Assembly: GCA_001600615.1 (NCBI GenBank) | Contig: BCKK01000010.1 | Location: 442,817 to 506,816 of the forward strand | Source: Dioszegia crocea | Taxonomy: Eukaryota; Basidiomycota; Tremellomycetes; Tremellales; Bulleribasidiaceae | DNA length: 64,000 bases | Direction: 5' to 3' | Part shown: positions 1-11,300 of the stretch, one piece after another | How the letters are laid out: every line of letters starts with the position of its first letter | Position numbering within the stretch: the stretch's first letter is position 1 | Notes under the pieces: generated by a model | What the model saw: only the letters and a program-made list of their open reading frames with translations | Told to the model about the DNA's origin: nothing | Database searches by the model: none | Made by a program: the position numbers and the translations under genes

Positions 1-1932
1 GCTCGTTGCAAGTTGCGAAATCTTCGATTCGTCCTCTCCAGTAGAAGAGTCCGGGATCTGACGGCGGAAGGGTGCATAGTTGTCTCTCCCGCCAGCGAGT
101 AGGCGTTGATGGGCTGTGCGATGGGAGGGAGCGTTGGACGCGTAGGTGGTTGAAAAGCTTGCGTCGAGATGATGTCTACGGGCAAGCTCGGTGGCGCTTT
201 CGATTGTCGGATGGGCTGAGGGTGTTCGATCTTCCAACTCAAAGTCGAAGACGTAGTCTTGCAATCAGCGGATGTATCAACTCGCAGAAAGAAGCACTTA
301 CCATCCTCTTCACTCGGGGTAGCTGACGGCTCGTCCTCCGTCACTTCCGATATTGGCTCTTCAAACGACACGTGACCCTTGGCCTTCCGTCCCTCCGAGC
401 CCCGTCTCTCCGTTGAAGACCCCACGAGCGCGCTGGCCTTGACCACTTTCTCTTCACCGTTCTCCTTGCCCGCAGCGTTCCCGGCCCTTCTTTCTCGTCT
501 CCATGCCTCGGTCCGTTCCTCATCTACCCAGCTATCCCTCCCGTGTAGCTCTGGCCCTGCGCTGACCTGCTCAACAGACGGCTGGGCCGATTTGCCGAGG
601 TTGGGATTCCCAGACATCGCCCCATCCATATTACTAAACACATAGCTCATCGCCATGGCCCTTTGATCCCCTTGCTTGTCGTACGTCCTTGCCAACTCAT
701 CAATCGTGTCGTCGACTGAATCCGCCACCGGTGCCGCTCGAGGCATGTATGACATCTGACTTATCGACGCGGATAACAGCGATGCGCCAGTTGGGAAAGT
801 CGCCAAAGCCGCTTCTCGCATGATTGGATTTTCGACCGATGGGGAAGGCGATGTCGATATTCCGGATAAGGTACCATTCCCATTCCCATTCCCATTCGCA
901 AAACCTCGCCTGTCCCTCCCTTTACCCTTGCGATCAACACTCGTACCGACAGACTCGCTCCGTCTTCGCTCACGCTCACGCACATCTTCCCTCCCTGGTC
1001 CCTGGACATACTTGTCCCACATCATCTCCACTTCCGCTCGGACCTTCTCCTCCAGATTCCGCATTTCCTGCGCTTTGATATCAATATAATTCTTCACTTC
1101 TACCTCAGACGCGCTGTGACATGCCGTTAGATAGTCGACGGCATTGGCACATAATTCGCGCAAGTGAGGGTGCGAGGGTATGAATGGTGGTGGTAGGAAG
1201 AATGGGTCAGGGAATAGGGGTAGATGTGTTGTAGGTCGGGAAGACGGCGAAGAGGGGGATGGATAGATTACAAGTGGTTTCTGGGGCGGACGGCCAAAGT
1301 TGGATGATCGGGGGATGGGCAGTGAAAGGTTGGAGTAGGGTTGATAGGACGGTATTTCCGCAGAAGTAGATGATTGGATCTGATCCGTCAGTTGTGTGAC
1401 TCTGGCGCAGTACGGTTCCTGGACAACTTACCACTATTCCACCATGACGATCAATCGCCACCAACCCCTCTTCAACCGCTTCATCCCCCTTCCGCTTCCC
1501 TCCCACCTGATACAGCTTCGTATCGCACATCCAGCACACCCTCCAGACCGGCACAACAGCCACCTCGGGCGCTTTCACATCGCCTGAATGACTCGGCCGT
1601 CGACTCTTGCGCTCAGGCTCCGGTGCATCGTATCCAATATAGACGGGGTGTTTCTAGACCGTCAGCTTGAAGTACGGCGATACAGCCTGTCAACTCACAG
1701 CTTTCTCGGCGCCTTTGCTCAGTTCAACACCCTCCTTCCCATTCCCGAGCAGTTCAGAAGAGGCATCATCCACACCCGCCAGACGTCCCGTGACGGTCAC
1801 ATTCGAACACCTGCAGCTGAAGACGAGCGTCGTCTCTTTAGCCTCAGCCGGGAGTTGAGAAGTCGACCCCGAGCGCGAGGTCTCTTCAGTCGAGTCCTCA
1901 GAGGACTGCTTGGGGCTGGAACTGTGTACCAT
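1..1932 (-). CDS. Hypothetical protein with paired-cysteine motifs (3' end outside window)
   Basis: Four exons join in phase: 1932-1699, 1653-1432, 1379-302 and 257-1, giving 597 residues up to the window edge, so the C-terminus is missing. The introns are 44-52 nt with GT-AG ends. Near residue 40 there is a CRC motif followed by alternating hydrophobic residues. Around residue 115 a CWMCDTKLYQV stretch follows another beta-like run. Together these could form a small metal-binding or beta-sandwich domain, but I recognise no family. The middle holds a conserved-looking helical block (HLRELCANAVDYLTACHSA, then a charged helix) and a (GN)n microsatellite-encoded run; the rest is Ser/Pro-rich and disordered. 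It is divergent from the 5-phosphatase at 2193, with a 260-bp shared promoter. The gene is well supported; its function is unknown. Confidence 0.75.
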
Positions 1933-2192
1933 TCCCAGCCAAGTGTATAGGTGGAGATGTGAATGAAGAGTAGGCAGGTGGATGTGATTACAAGCTTGAG
2001 TGAGTCGGCAAAGCGAGGCACCGGCAGCGCATTACGTACTCTTTTCCCCGCATTCTACCCCGCGCCGCCGATAGGGGAACCCAATAGATGAATGCACTGC
2101 TATGCCTAATCCCCAAACTTGCATGCTACAGCTTACAAAAGTGCTCTCATACAGGTTAAATAGGACGCACTATCGCCTACCGTCCGTCCGAG
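1933..2192. promoter_or_regulatory. Divergent intergenic promoter region
   Basis: This 260-bp gap separates the ATG of the minus-strand hypothetical protein from the ATG of the plus-strand 5-phosphatase. It must carry both promoters. I see no TATA box or clear repeated motif. Confidence 0.4.
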
Positions 2193-5100
2193 ATGCCTAG
2201 TGGGATTGGGGACGAGGACGATCGGCCGCAATCTATCGCTTCTCTTCGGTCGAGGTTTGAGAATCTAGCAGCGGGCAATAACGCCGAGACGCAGCTGCTA
2301 CCTAGACCGAGGAGCTTCGTGGGGCCTTCAGCTGCTATAAAAAGCAGCGATAATAGAGGAGAAACTTCTGAATTGAGAGGCGAGAGAAAGACGGAGGGAG
2401 GAAAGGGAGTCATACCTGAAGGGTCAACTGGGGGCAACACCGTGAGTGTCACTGAAGCAGTTGAGTGGATGCAGCCTGACGCACTACAGGAGCCTGTAGT
2501 GCTTGATAAGGAGTCTAGCGGAAATCCCGTACCGACACCTGCATCGACTACGGCGGATCCCGAGGTCTCAGTCGTCAAACCTCGACTGAAGCCCCCAGCT
2601 GTCGCCCCCAAACCCCCCTCATTGGCTTCACGACCATCTTCACCGGCCCTTCCTCGGAGCGCTGTAACTCCTACCAGCTCCTCTGACTCCAGACCAGAAA
2701 ACATAAGCGAGATAGCTTCAGATCAGCCCGCGTCATCCGTCAAAGCTATCCTGGCCCGATATAGCAACAGCCCCCTTCCAGGCGCCACAAACCCGACAGC
2801 CAATGCTGTCGCTGGACCGTCGCACGCAGTATCCCGGAAAGCCGTACCTTCCAGCACCGGTCCACAAAGCTCGCACAGCAGGTCTCCATCTGCTGTACCG
2901 AGTCTCAGGCGGACATCAGTCGAGGGGAAGAGTACCGTGTCTATTCCCCTCTCTCCACCGCATGATCAGTTACGAGAACCAGATCAGAACCCGAGCCCAG
3001 CTGTACCTCCTGCTCCGTCAAATCGCTCTCTCAGCCCTACCCCTCCTGTCTTATCCAGAGTACCATCCCCCAAACCTCCCGAGCCGAGCAGGGCATCAAA
3101 GCCTGTTCGCACTGCGCCGCCTACTTCTGTCGACATTCCCTCCATCTCCCATTCTTCACCCAGTCCACCCATCGCGACGAGCTCCGCTCCTCCTCCCAAT
3201 CTTCCTTCTAGAAAACCCGCGGCGCCACCATCCAGTACAGCTGGACCCCCACCCATACCCGCCAATCGGCCCAGACTAGCATCGGCAGTGACGGCCGTCA
3301 TGGCTGCACAAGCCATCAGTGCGCCACCACGCCTGCCCACTCGTAATCGTGCAGAAACAGTCGGGACGAGAGATCTACCACCCCCTCCCAGTCGATCCTT
3401 GCCAGTAAAATCCGCAACTACCCTACCTACATTGAGTCCACGTAAGAATCGTGGACCAAGCATATCAGGTACATTATCCAATCCGGACGAGATCCTAGAT
3501 TCTCCTACAGAGGAATATCAACCTCCTCCTCCTCCCACTCGTCATATCCTCCCCACTTCTCAACCACTCCCACCCCGACGAACGGAATTGCGCGTTCCGG
3601 AAATTCCCCTGGAGGCCGATTCGGAGGATGACGATGATGTCGACGGTCCGAACCAAACTCCTGGTCTGACCACTGCTGCCAAGCGCGCACTGGACGATAG
3701 TCCTGATTCGACGCACGCAAATCGTCGACCGCCAAAGTTCACTCCGGATATGAAAATCACAGGCACGGCGCATACATCCTCCTTTGCGATGCATGGTCGG
3801 TACGTCTGTACTGGCTCTCATGTCGTAAGGGTTTACGATACCCAGCTTTCCGATCAACCCATACACTATATCGACCTACACCAGACCGGCTTGGAGTTCC
3901 GGATCAAAGATCCCAAGATTACTGCCATGTGCTTTCGTCCCGCCGCCTTCGCGTCGGAGGAAGGCCGGTACCTATGGTGCGGAACGAAAGACGGTCATCT
4001 ATTCGAACTTGACATCAAAACAGGGGAAATCACCGATACTCGTCCTGCCCTTCATTCATCCTCTGTCGTTGACATCTTCCGGTACAAGAAGTACATCATG
4101 ACGCTTGAAGAAGCGGGGAAATTGCACGTGTTCACCGTCGGGCAGAGGTTGGATGGCACGGAGGAGATTGCAAAGATACCTCAGCTATGTCGGACGGTGA
4201 GGATAACGGAGAAATTCAACTTTGCAAAGTTGATTTGTGGGCGATTATGGACTTCAACCGGTCCTGCTAGTCGATCGACGACTTCAACAGCTGCGGCGAA
4301 GGGGCCGACGATTCGGGTATATGATCCATGTACGCCTAGTGCTGCGCAGGGCGGAAAGACGGTGTGGGCGACTGAGTGGACGGGCGCGGTGACCTGCGCG
4401 ACTATTTTGCCGCTCCATCCGGATAGGGTGTATCTCGGGCATGAAGGTGGATATGTGTCGGTCTGGGATGCAGAGGATTTGATCTGTCGCCAAGTCCTTA
4501 AGATCTCGTCAAGTGATATCTTGTCTCTTGAGGGGGTTGGAGAGAGGTTATGGGCTGGGAATCGGAAGGGTCAGATACATGCCTACGACGTCACGACGAG
4601 GCCATGGCGCACTACGAACCTGTGGACTGCACATCCGTAAGTCTTTCTTAGCCTCGAGTGGAATATCACTGATTCAAAGGGAACATTCGGTCCACCATCT
4701 CGCAGTGGACCCATGGTCTATTGAGCAGGTATGTGTTATCTACCTCTTTCAAATTCGAAGCTGATACGCAAGACTGGGCGTTTCGTACTCTGGTCACTAG
4801 GAAAAGACTCCCTCAGAGCATGGGACGGACTCTTATCAGTCGACTGGATCGGTACGTCTTCCAGATCTAGCAATGAGCTGATGGCAGATACCCGAATGAC
4901 AGCTCGGCAAGCCGACTACAGTCAATTCAGGAATATCTCCACACTTGTCTGCTCATGGAATATCGATTCTGCCAAACCTACCGAATTATCAGGATCAGAC
5001 GCAAATGTCAATTTCTTGCCGGATCTCTTGCACTCTGTTGATAAACCCGAAATTATCGTTTTTGGGTTTCAGGAGGTTATCCCTCTTACAGATAAGAAAT

Positions 5101-6250
5101 TGACTGCGAGTGAGTAAATGTTTTCGAGGCCGGCTTTGCGAGGGTGTTGCTCATCCTGTCAGAAACGCTATTATTCGGCAAGAGTAAAGATTCTGGGTCT
5201 CCCTCAGATAAGGTTTCTCAGGCCTACCGACTATGGCTCGACAAGCTGTCTTCATCTGTGCGGCAGGCGTACCCCGAAACTTCCTATGTCAAGGTACATT
5301 CGGAAAGTCTTGTCGGGTTGTTTACTTGCGTATTCGTCAAGGCGAGCGAAAGGGATTATCTAAGGGATGTGAATGTTTGCACAGTCAAGCGAGGAATCGG
5401 AGGGATTTACGGGAATAAGGTGAGTCAAGGTTTGCTTTGCAAATCTGTAGATCACTGGTCTGACATCGTTCAGGGAGCAATCATTGCACGATTGGTCATT
5501 GACGACACTTCCATCTGTTTCATCAATGTCCATCTTGCGGCAGGTCAATCTGCCAAAGCGGCCCGAACGGTTGATTTGGGAGTCATCATGGAGGATAAAT
5601 CGATCTTGCCAGTCACGGATAGTCTACCATTCATCAATGGAGGTGATGGCACGGCTGTTCTGGATCACGAATTGGTCATTCTGAATGGAGATCTCAACGT
5701 GAGTCGGTGACATTGTGTGATAATCGGAGACTGGGGCTGATCGTACCAGTACAGGATCGACCAACGGAGGGAGAATGTTCTCTCGTCCATTCACGCTGGC
5801 GAGCTACAGTATCTCCTGGAGCACGATCAACTCCGGAAAGAAATGCAATCCAACCACGCATTCAGACTACGAAGCTTTGACGAGGCGCCGATCCATTTCA
5901 AACCTACATACAAGTATAACTCGGGGACATCGGATTATGATTCGAGCGAAAAGAGGCGAATACCCGCTTGGTACGTTTTACTGACCGTGTGACTGGGGGT
6001 TAGAGCTTACGGTATCAGGTGTGATCGAATCCTCTTCAACAAGACCCCTCGGCTCCAATCTCTCCATTATCGTCGATATGAGCCAACAGTATCGGATCAT
6101 AAACCCATTTCGGCCGCGTTTAGGATGCAAGTCAAGGCTGTTGATCAGGGGTTGATGGAGCTTGTGAGGAAGGAGGTCAGGGTGGAATGGAGTAAGCGGG
6201 AGGCTGAGATGCTGGGGATGATGGACACGGCGTATCTGGAGCTAGGGTGA
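2193..6250 (+). CDS. Inositol polyphosphate 5-phosphatase with Pro-rich N-terminus and beta-propeller
   Basis: It is predicted to remove the 5-phosphate from phosphoinositides or inositol polyphosphates, linking membrane identity to signalling. Residues 1 to about 500 are Pro/Ser-rich and disordered, with polyproline runs suited to SH3 or WW binding. From about 510 a WD40-like propeller follows (for example MHGRYVCTGSHVVRVYD, GRYLWCGTKDGHLFELD and GERLWAGNRKGQIHAYD). The C-terminal catalytic domain shows the family signatures: VCSWNID, FGFQEV, GGIYGNKGA across a splice, FINVHLAAG, LNGDLNYRI, RIPAWCDRIL across a splice, and SDHKPI. Exon 1 ends at 4636, and small exons then rejoin across short introns, for example 4637-4679. 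This order matches the WD-containing 5-phosphatases of fungi and plants rather than the Sac-domain synaptojanins. The start is the first ATG of the open frame. Confidence 0.9.
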
Positions 6251-6722
6251 GGATTTCCGAGTATCGAAAGTGGCGGAAGGGCAATCCGATCTGTAGCTAT
6301 ATGTCTTGGTGGGGCACGGGCGCACGTGTGGCTGACTGAGGCAGGTTGACACTGATTCTGATGGTTGCTTGTTTCATCGCTTAGCTGACACCGCTCCGGA
6401 TCACCTTGCACTGGCGGGATATTCTGACACGGCGGCTTACGGCGTGTCATAGGGCCAAAAGTGTTTCGGGGGGGGCATGAAAGGTGCCTATGCCCGCCCT
6501 CCCCTGGATTCACCCTTGCGACACCGTAGAGAAGATCAAAGGAGCTGCGTCCAAGCCCGCTCCCTCAGCGCTGCTGTCGCACTGATATATATGGTGACCC
6601 GCTCGCCCCCTCCCCTCTCTCATCCGCCTCAAGTCCAAATTCCTCGCCACCGTCCTTATTTTCGCCCACCACATTCAACAGCTTTATACCAAATCAACAA
6701 CGACGTGCTCAAGACCTACAAG
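6251..6722. other. Intergenic region with TATA-like and E-box motifs
   Basis: The 5-phosphatase ends here and the F-box-like gene begins. A TATATAT run at about 6586-6592 lies some 130 bp upstream of the next ATG, and a CACGTG hexamer is at 6323-6328. No supported coding sequence was found. Confidence 0.45.
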
Positions 6723-7981
6723 ATGGTGAGTGCCTGTCTCGTCCGTCAGCGTTAATGATCTTGGCTTCGTTTGGATTTCCCTCTGTGCTCCGGGCTCTCT
6801 TCTTCCTTCCTCTCTTTGGCGACTTGCCGAAATAAAGTGGTGGGCACAATCCAGGCCTATCCAGGTCCAGTAGACCCAGTAGACTATATACACATGAGTG
6901 CCGATACTAAACTTTCAGACAGACGCCAATTCCAACATTTACCGCCTCCCCAATGAACTCCTCCGCAAGAGCTTGCAAATGCTCAGTGAAAAAGAGCTGT
7001 CACTAGAGAACGTGAGACTCGCGAGCAGAACCCTGGGTGGGGCAGCGGATGCCTTCCTCCCAGACCATCTCTACATCACACGAACCGGCAAGACCGAGTC
7101 CGGATCCAGCGTCTTCGCATATCGTGCTGGGCCAACGGGAAGGCGAGCGCTTAAGAAATATGTTACGGTGGATCTCGATATTCCTCGGGGAACCTCCACT
7201 TGCGAGTTCTGTCATCCCACGGCGGATGCGGCCAGCGAGCACGACGCCGCCCTCACCGACAAGCTGGCTGCTGCTTGTTTGACCGAAGGTTCCCCCGTCA
7301 AAGGTGTGGACGTCCGTGTCAATTGGACGTCAGATGGCACCATGAGGATCAAATATCAAATATCACCCCTCTCTTCTCGACTGCACCTGTCTGCAGCCAG
7401 CCGATCGGCTCCCGACCTTGTCGCAGCAGTGGGAATCTATCGGGCCCAATGACACTCCAGTGGCTACATTCTTCATCCACACAGCAACGCAAAACCCGGT
7501 CGATGGTGGACGAGCTCTCACCATTGGGACGATGCACGAAGCCGTTGCCGAAGAAGACAAGGGCCCGGGGTCGGGGGTGCAGCTCGGAGCCATATTGGCC
7601 GCGGACGCCGCGGACTTTATCACCAACAATCAGACGGAGAAGACGAACAACACAGTGAAGGTGATGATGCAGAAGTGGGGTGCGCCCGCGAACGCTTGGA
7701 CATCCCGCACCCGACGGGGCACCGAGTTGCCGAGGGCCATGCTTGTGGAAGGGATGGTCGGGGCCCTCTCAGATTGGTGGGAGACCTCTGCTATCGGAGG
7801 CTCTTTCGCTACACCAAAAGAGACTGAAGCAGGACTACGCCAGTATATCACCGAGCGCGTTTCCGTCGAGTGGATGGGGAAGGACTTCGATGCGTCGGAG
7901 GTCGGTCAGACACTCACCGATAACGAGGTGGTGGTGAAAGCGTTCCGCAAGAGTCTGGCAGCTCGGCAGGCGGCGCAGTGA
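6723..7981 (+). pseudogene. F-box-like family gene 1, frame broken by a 7-bp tandem duplication
   Basis: The ATG at 6723-6725 forms an exon by itself. An intron (6726-6918) follows, then an exon starting TDANSNIYRLPNELLRKSL. The LPNELL...LENVRLASR run is an F-box-like helix set, as in SCF ubiquitin-ligase substrate adaptors. The first frame is good up to about 7357. The remainder, through RQAAQ-stop at 7981, continues in the +1 frame. At the switch there are two adjacent AAATATC copies (7351-7364); counting one copy only makes the frames continuous. The second half (ATFFIHTA and RALTIGTMH) aligns with the genes at 23076 and 29461. No intron with a convincing donor explains the shift. It is therefore a recent pseudogene, a polymorphic null allele or a sequence error. 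The F-box call is tentative; the family membership is firmer. Confidence 0.65.
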
Positions 7982-8311
7982 TGGATGGTGCAAGTCTGGG
8001 AGAGAGAGCACGGCATGAGAACCCGGTCATCCCATCCCCTGCATATACCCGTAGGCCTCTGCGCAGTCTACTAGCAGCCTCGACTCTCGCATCGCCTTGT
8101 AGATATGCATCGAGGTCGTTTTCTCAATCAATCAGCAGTGAGCGGACATTACCCCAAGCGCAGTAGCCAGTCTCAGCAGACGCTGAGCTTTACATGTTTG
8201 ACTGATCGTTATCATATCTGGGCGTAAGGTATCGTAAAACAAGCAAATAAGAACAGACAGTATTTACAGAACTCCCCTCTCGGCCGGTCCAAGTCCAAAG
8301 TATCTCAATCC
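7982..8311. other. Convergent 3' intergenic region
   Basis: This 330-bp gap separates the F-box-like gene (+) from the coiled-coil gene (-). It should hold both 3' untranslated regions. An AT-rich stretch near 8210-8270 may include polyadenylation signals. No coding support was seen. Confidence 0.4.
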
Positions 8312-11300
8312 TCACTCTCCGCTCTCGACCGGCGCAGGACCCCACCATGTCCCCTCATCATCCTCAACCTTCCCGGGAGTCTGCGCGAGATGTGCCATCC
8401 CCTCGCCCGGAGTGCTGGCGCTCATCGACAGGTCCGGCGTTCCTTCTAGACCCGCCTCCACACCTTCGTCTGATCCGGCATTTGGTTTCCCAGGAGTGAT
8501 CGAGGCGTCTGACCCATTGCGATCTAATGGGGCTTGCGAGGGAGTTTGGGCATGGGCAGAGGAGGAGTCCGACGGTTTTTGGAATGGCTGAGATCGGGTG
8601 TATTTCCGACGTTCCCGTCTATCGTAAGAGAGGGCGAATTCTCGCCAGAAGACGTTCTCTTGTACGAGTGCTTGATGGCGGATCTGCACAAGTCAGCTAA
8701 AGGCATCCCACTGGAACGATCCACGTTCATACAGCTCACCTCCATGATCCGCATAGCTCCAGATCGCTCGGTAGCTATCGTCGACATGTTGACTTTCTCC
8801 ACCCTAAGCTTTTCCATACCAGACTCGAGCTCCAGTATCTTCCTCTCGGCAGTGACTCTGCCCTGCTCGGTAGATGCTAGCATACGCCTGAGATCAGACT
8901 CGACAGATGCCGCTGCATTACCCGCAGTGGCTAGGCGTAGGTCCGCATCGGCGATTTTGCTTGCAGCTTCATATGTCTATGAATGTCAGAGACCGTTCGC
9001 AAACTTTTTGATGTAGTAAGATCAAACCCACCCTTTTCCGAAGCTCCGTGACTTCATTTTGAAGCACAAGCTTGTCTCCTCGTAAACCCTCCACTTCGCT
9101 CTTGCTTGCCTGAGCGCCACTGCCGAGTTCTCCAGCAAGTCTGCTGACCTCGGCCAGTAAGCTATCCTGGAACGATTTGCTATTGGCAGCCAAGGCCTCC
9201 AAGTCGATAGTGGACGATGATGAAGATTTGGCTGCTATCGCCGACTTGGCTCGCTCGATCTCAAGCTACTAGTGAGCTTGATCCACAAGTACGCTGTACT
9301 AGTAGTCAGAGAACTCACCTCTTTTCGCAAACGATCAATTTCCAGTTGCACTTCGTTCTGCCTGCCGAAGCTTTCCCTCAAACCCTCGGCCAACCCATCC
9401 CTCTCGGCCAACAGTGCCATTCTTCCAGCTTCCATCTCATCCACCCTTTTTTCCGCCTCTCGCTTCTGCTCCTTCATATCCTGTACTCTCTCCTGTATCT
9501 CCCACTTCTCAATCTTGACCTTCTCGTACGCCTCCCCCACTCGTTCCATCTTCTGATGAATCATATCCCGCTCTGCCATCACTAGCGCTTGGGCAGCCTT
9601 AGCATCCTCGGCCTGCTTTCTCAAAGCATCAATCACCTCATCCTTCTTCTCTTCACTAGCCTTCCGAAGCTCCAGATCCTCCTTCATCGATCGGATCGCT
9701 TCCACAGCCGCCTGAGCGTCTCTCGCATACTTCGCCTGGGATTCGGCGTTGGCAGCTGTTTGGTCCAGTAGGGATGCCTGACCCTTGAGAATGGTGGTGA
9801 GAGCTAGATCGACTTGTTTGGCATCTACGAGTGGCGTATCGACCGACAGGGCAGGTTTGACTCTGTCGAAGAGCTCGATGAGAAGTTCCCGCTGAGCCAG
9901 GAATTCTGCTTCGAGATCGGGTGCACCAGATTGTTGAAGAGTCGGAAGCTGCAGGCGATCTACAGTGTGAGCTTCTATCCAGACCCCAGAGCTCAACGGA
10001 CGAGAGAAAGAAAAAACACACCTTCAAAGCTGATTCTCATTTCCATAATAATTCCGGCCAACTGTTCCCCCAAAGTCAAACCTGTATCCCCTCTCCCCGA
10101 GTCGCCCATCGGGAATGAAGAAGCCTGAGCCTCGATATTCAGCACCAACGCTTCCATTCTCTCCAAATACCCCTTCATGTTTGCTCCTCCTCCATCTAGA
10201 CTGATCTCACTGGACGCGATTGGTCTCACCGCATCATCTCCCCGAGCCATATCATCAAGCACATCATTGACGACAGCAAGTGTGCGCTTTACCGGCCGTA
10301 GAGGAAACTCCACACTGCCAGTCGTCCGCGTCGATGACGAGCGCATGATCCCCAGCTCTGCCCCGTTGGGCCCAGCTCGGATAGGAATCGGCTTGCACGC
10401 AGGGGCAGTCGACGCTATGCCCACCAGACTAGCATGTGGCTGTGAAGGAACAGGGAATGTATACCTCCGAACAACGGGTGGTCGAGCAATAGCCAGAGTA
10501 GGTGAATTGGGGAACATCCAATTTCGGAATCGCGTATCGTTCGAAGCTGTATCTCCCCGCGTTTCCGATCGAGCAAATGTGGGAATAAGGGGCGGAGGTG
10601 AATCATATGCGACAGAAGTAGTACTAGACAGCGGCCTAATCTGGTCGAGCAGGATAGATCGGGATCGGAGTCGGGCTGGAGTAGGTGAGAGATGGGTAGG
10701 GATTTGAGATTCTACCTCGTTGGTCTTGTGCGGTGTAGCAGGGGTTTCAAGGTATCGCCTGGGGACAAGTGGGCTTCCGTCGACCGTCTCATATGGTTCT
10801 GCAGAGGACGGCAGGGGCTGGTTGATGGAGTCGATAGGGGTAAAAGGGGGATTTTCGACAGGGTTGGGCACCGAAGTGGGAGGAGGGGGAAAAGCGTTGA
10901 TGAGAGGAGTGAAAATATCGGAGGGTTGGACTAAACCGCCTTCCATAGTCGTCTCTGTTGACGGTGACCGTTCAGGCTGATTGTCAACATCCGTATCGGC
11001 CGGTAATTCGGGGGATGGAAGGCCGAAGGATTCGGTAGGGAGATGAGCGGTACCCAGCCTTTGTGTAGGCTGTTCGATAGGCCGATATAGCTGAGCATTG
11101 CTGGCTCGGCTTGCGATGCCGGATGGGGGAGACGGTGCTCTGGACCTTCCTTCGTGGGATCGGGCTTGAGAAAGTATCTCAATACCTTCTTCTTGCGCCT
11201 GATCGAGAGCTGAGATCTCCTGCTCTGTACTCTCCGCCTCACTTCCGTGATCAACGTTCGAGTCTGGCAAATCGTGCAACCGACTTGCAGGCGATTGACC

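Noticed and set aside
879..897. CATTCC-type microsatellite
   Set aside because: It lies inside a coding exon and simply encodes a Gly-Asn run; a similar run occurs in the TBC gene. It is not an independent repeat element.
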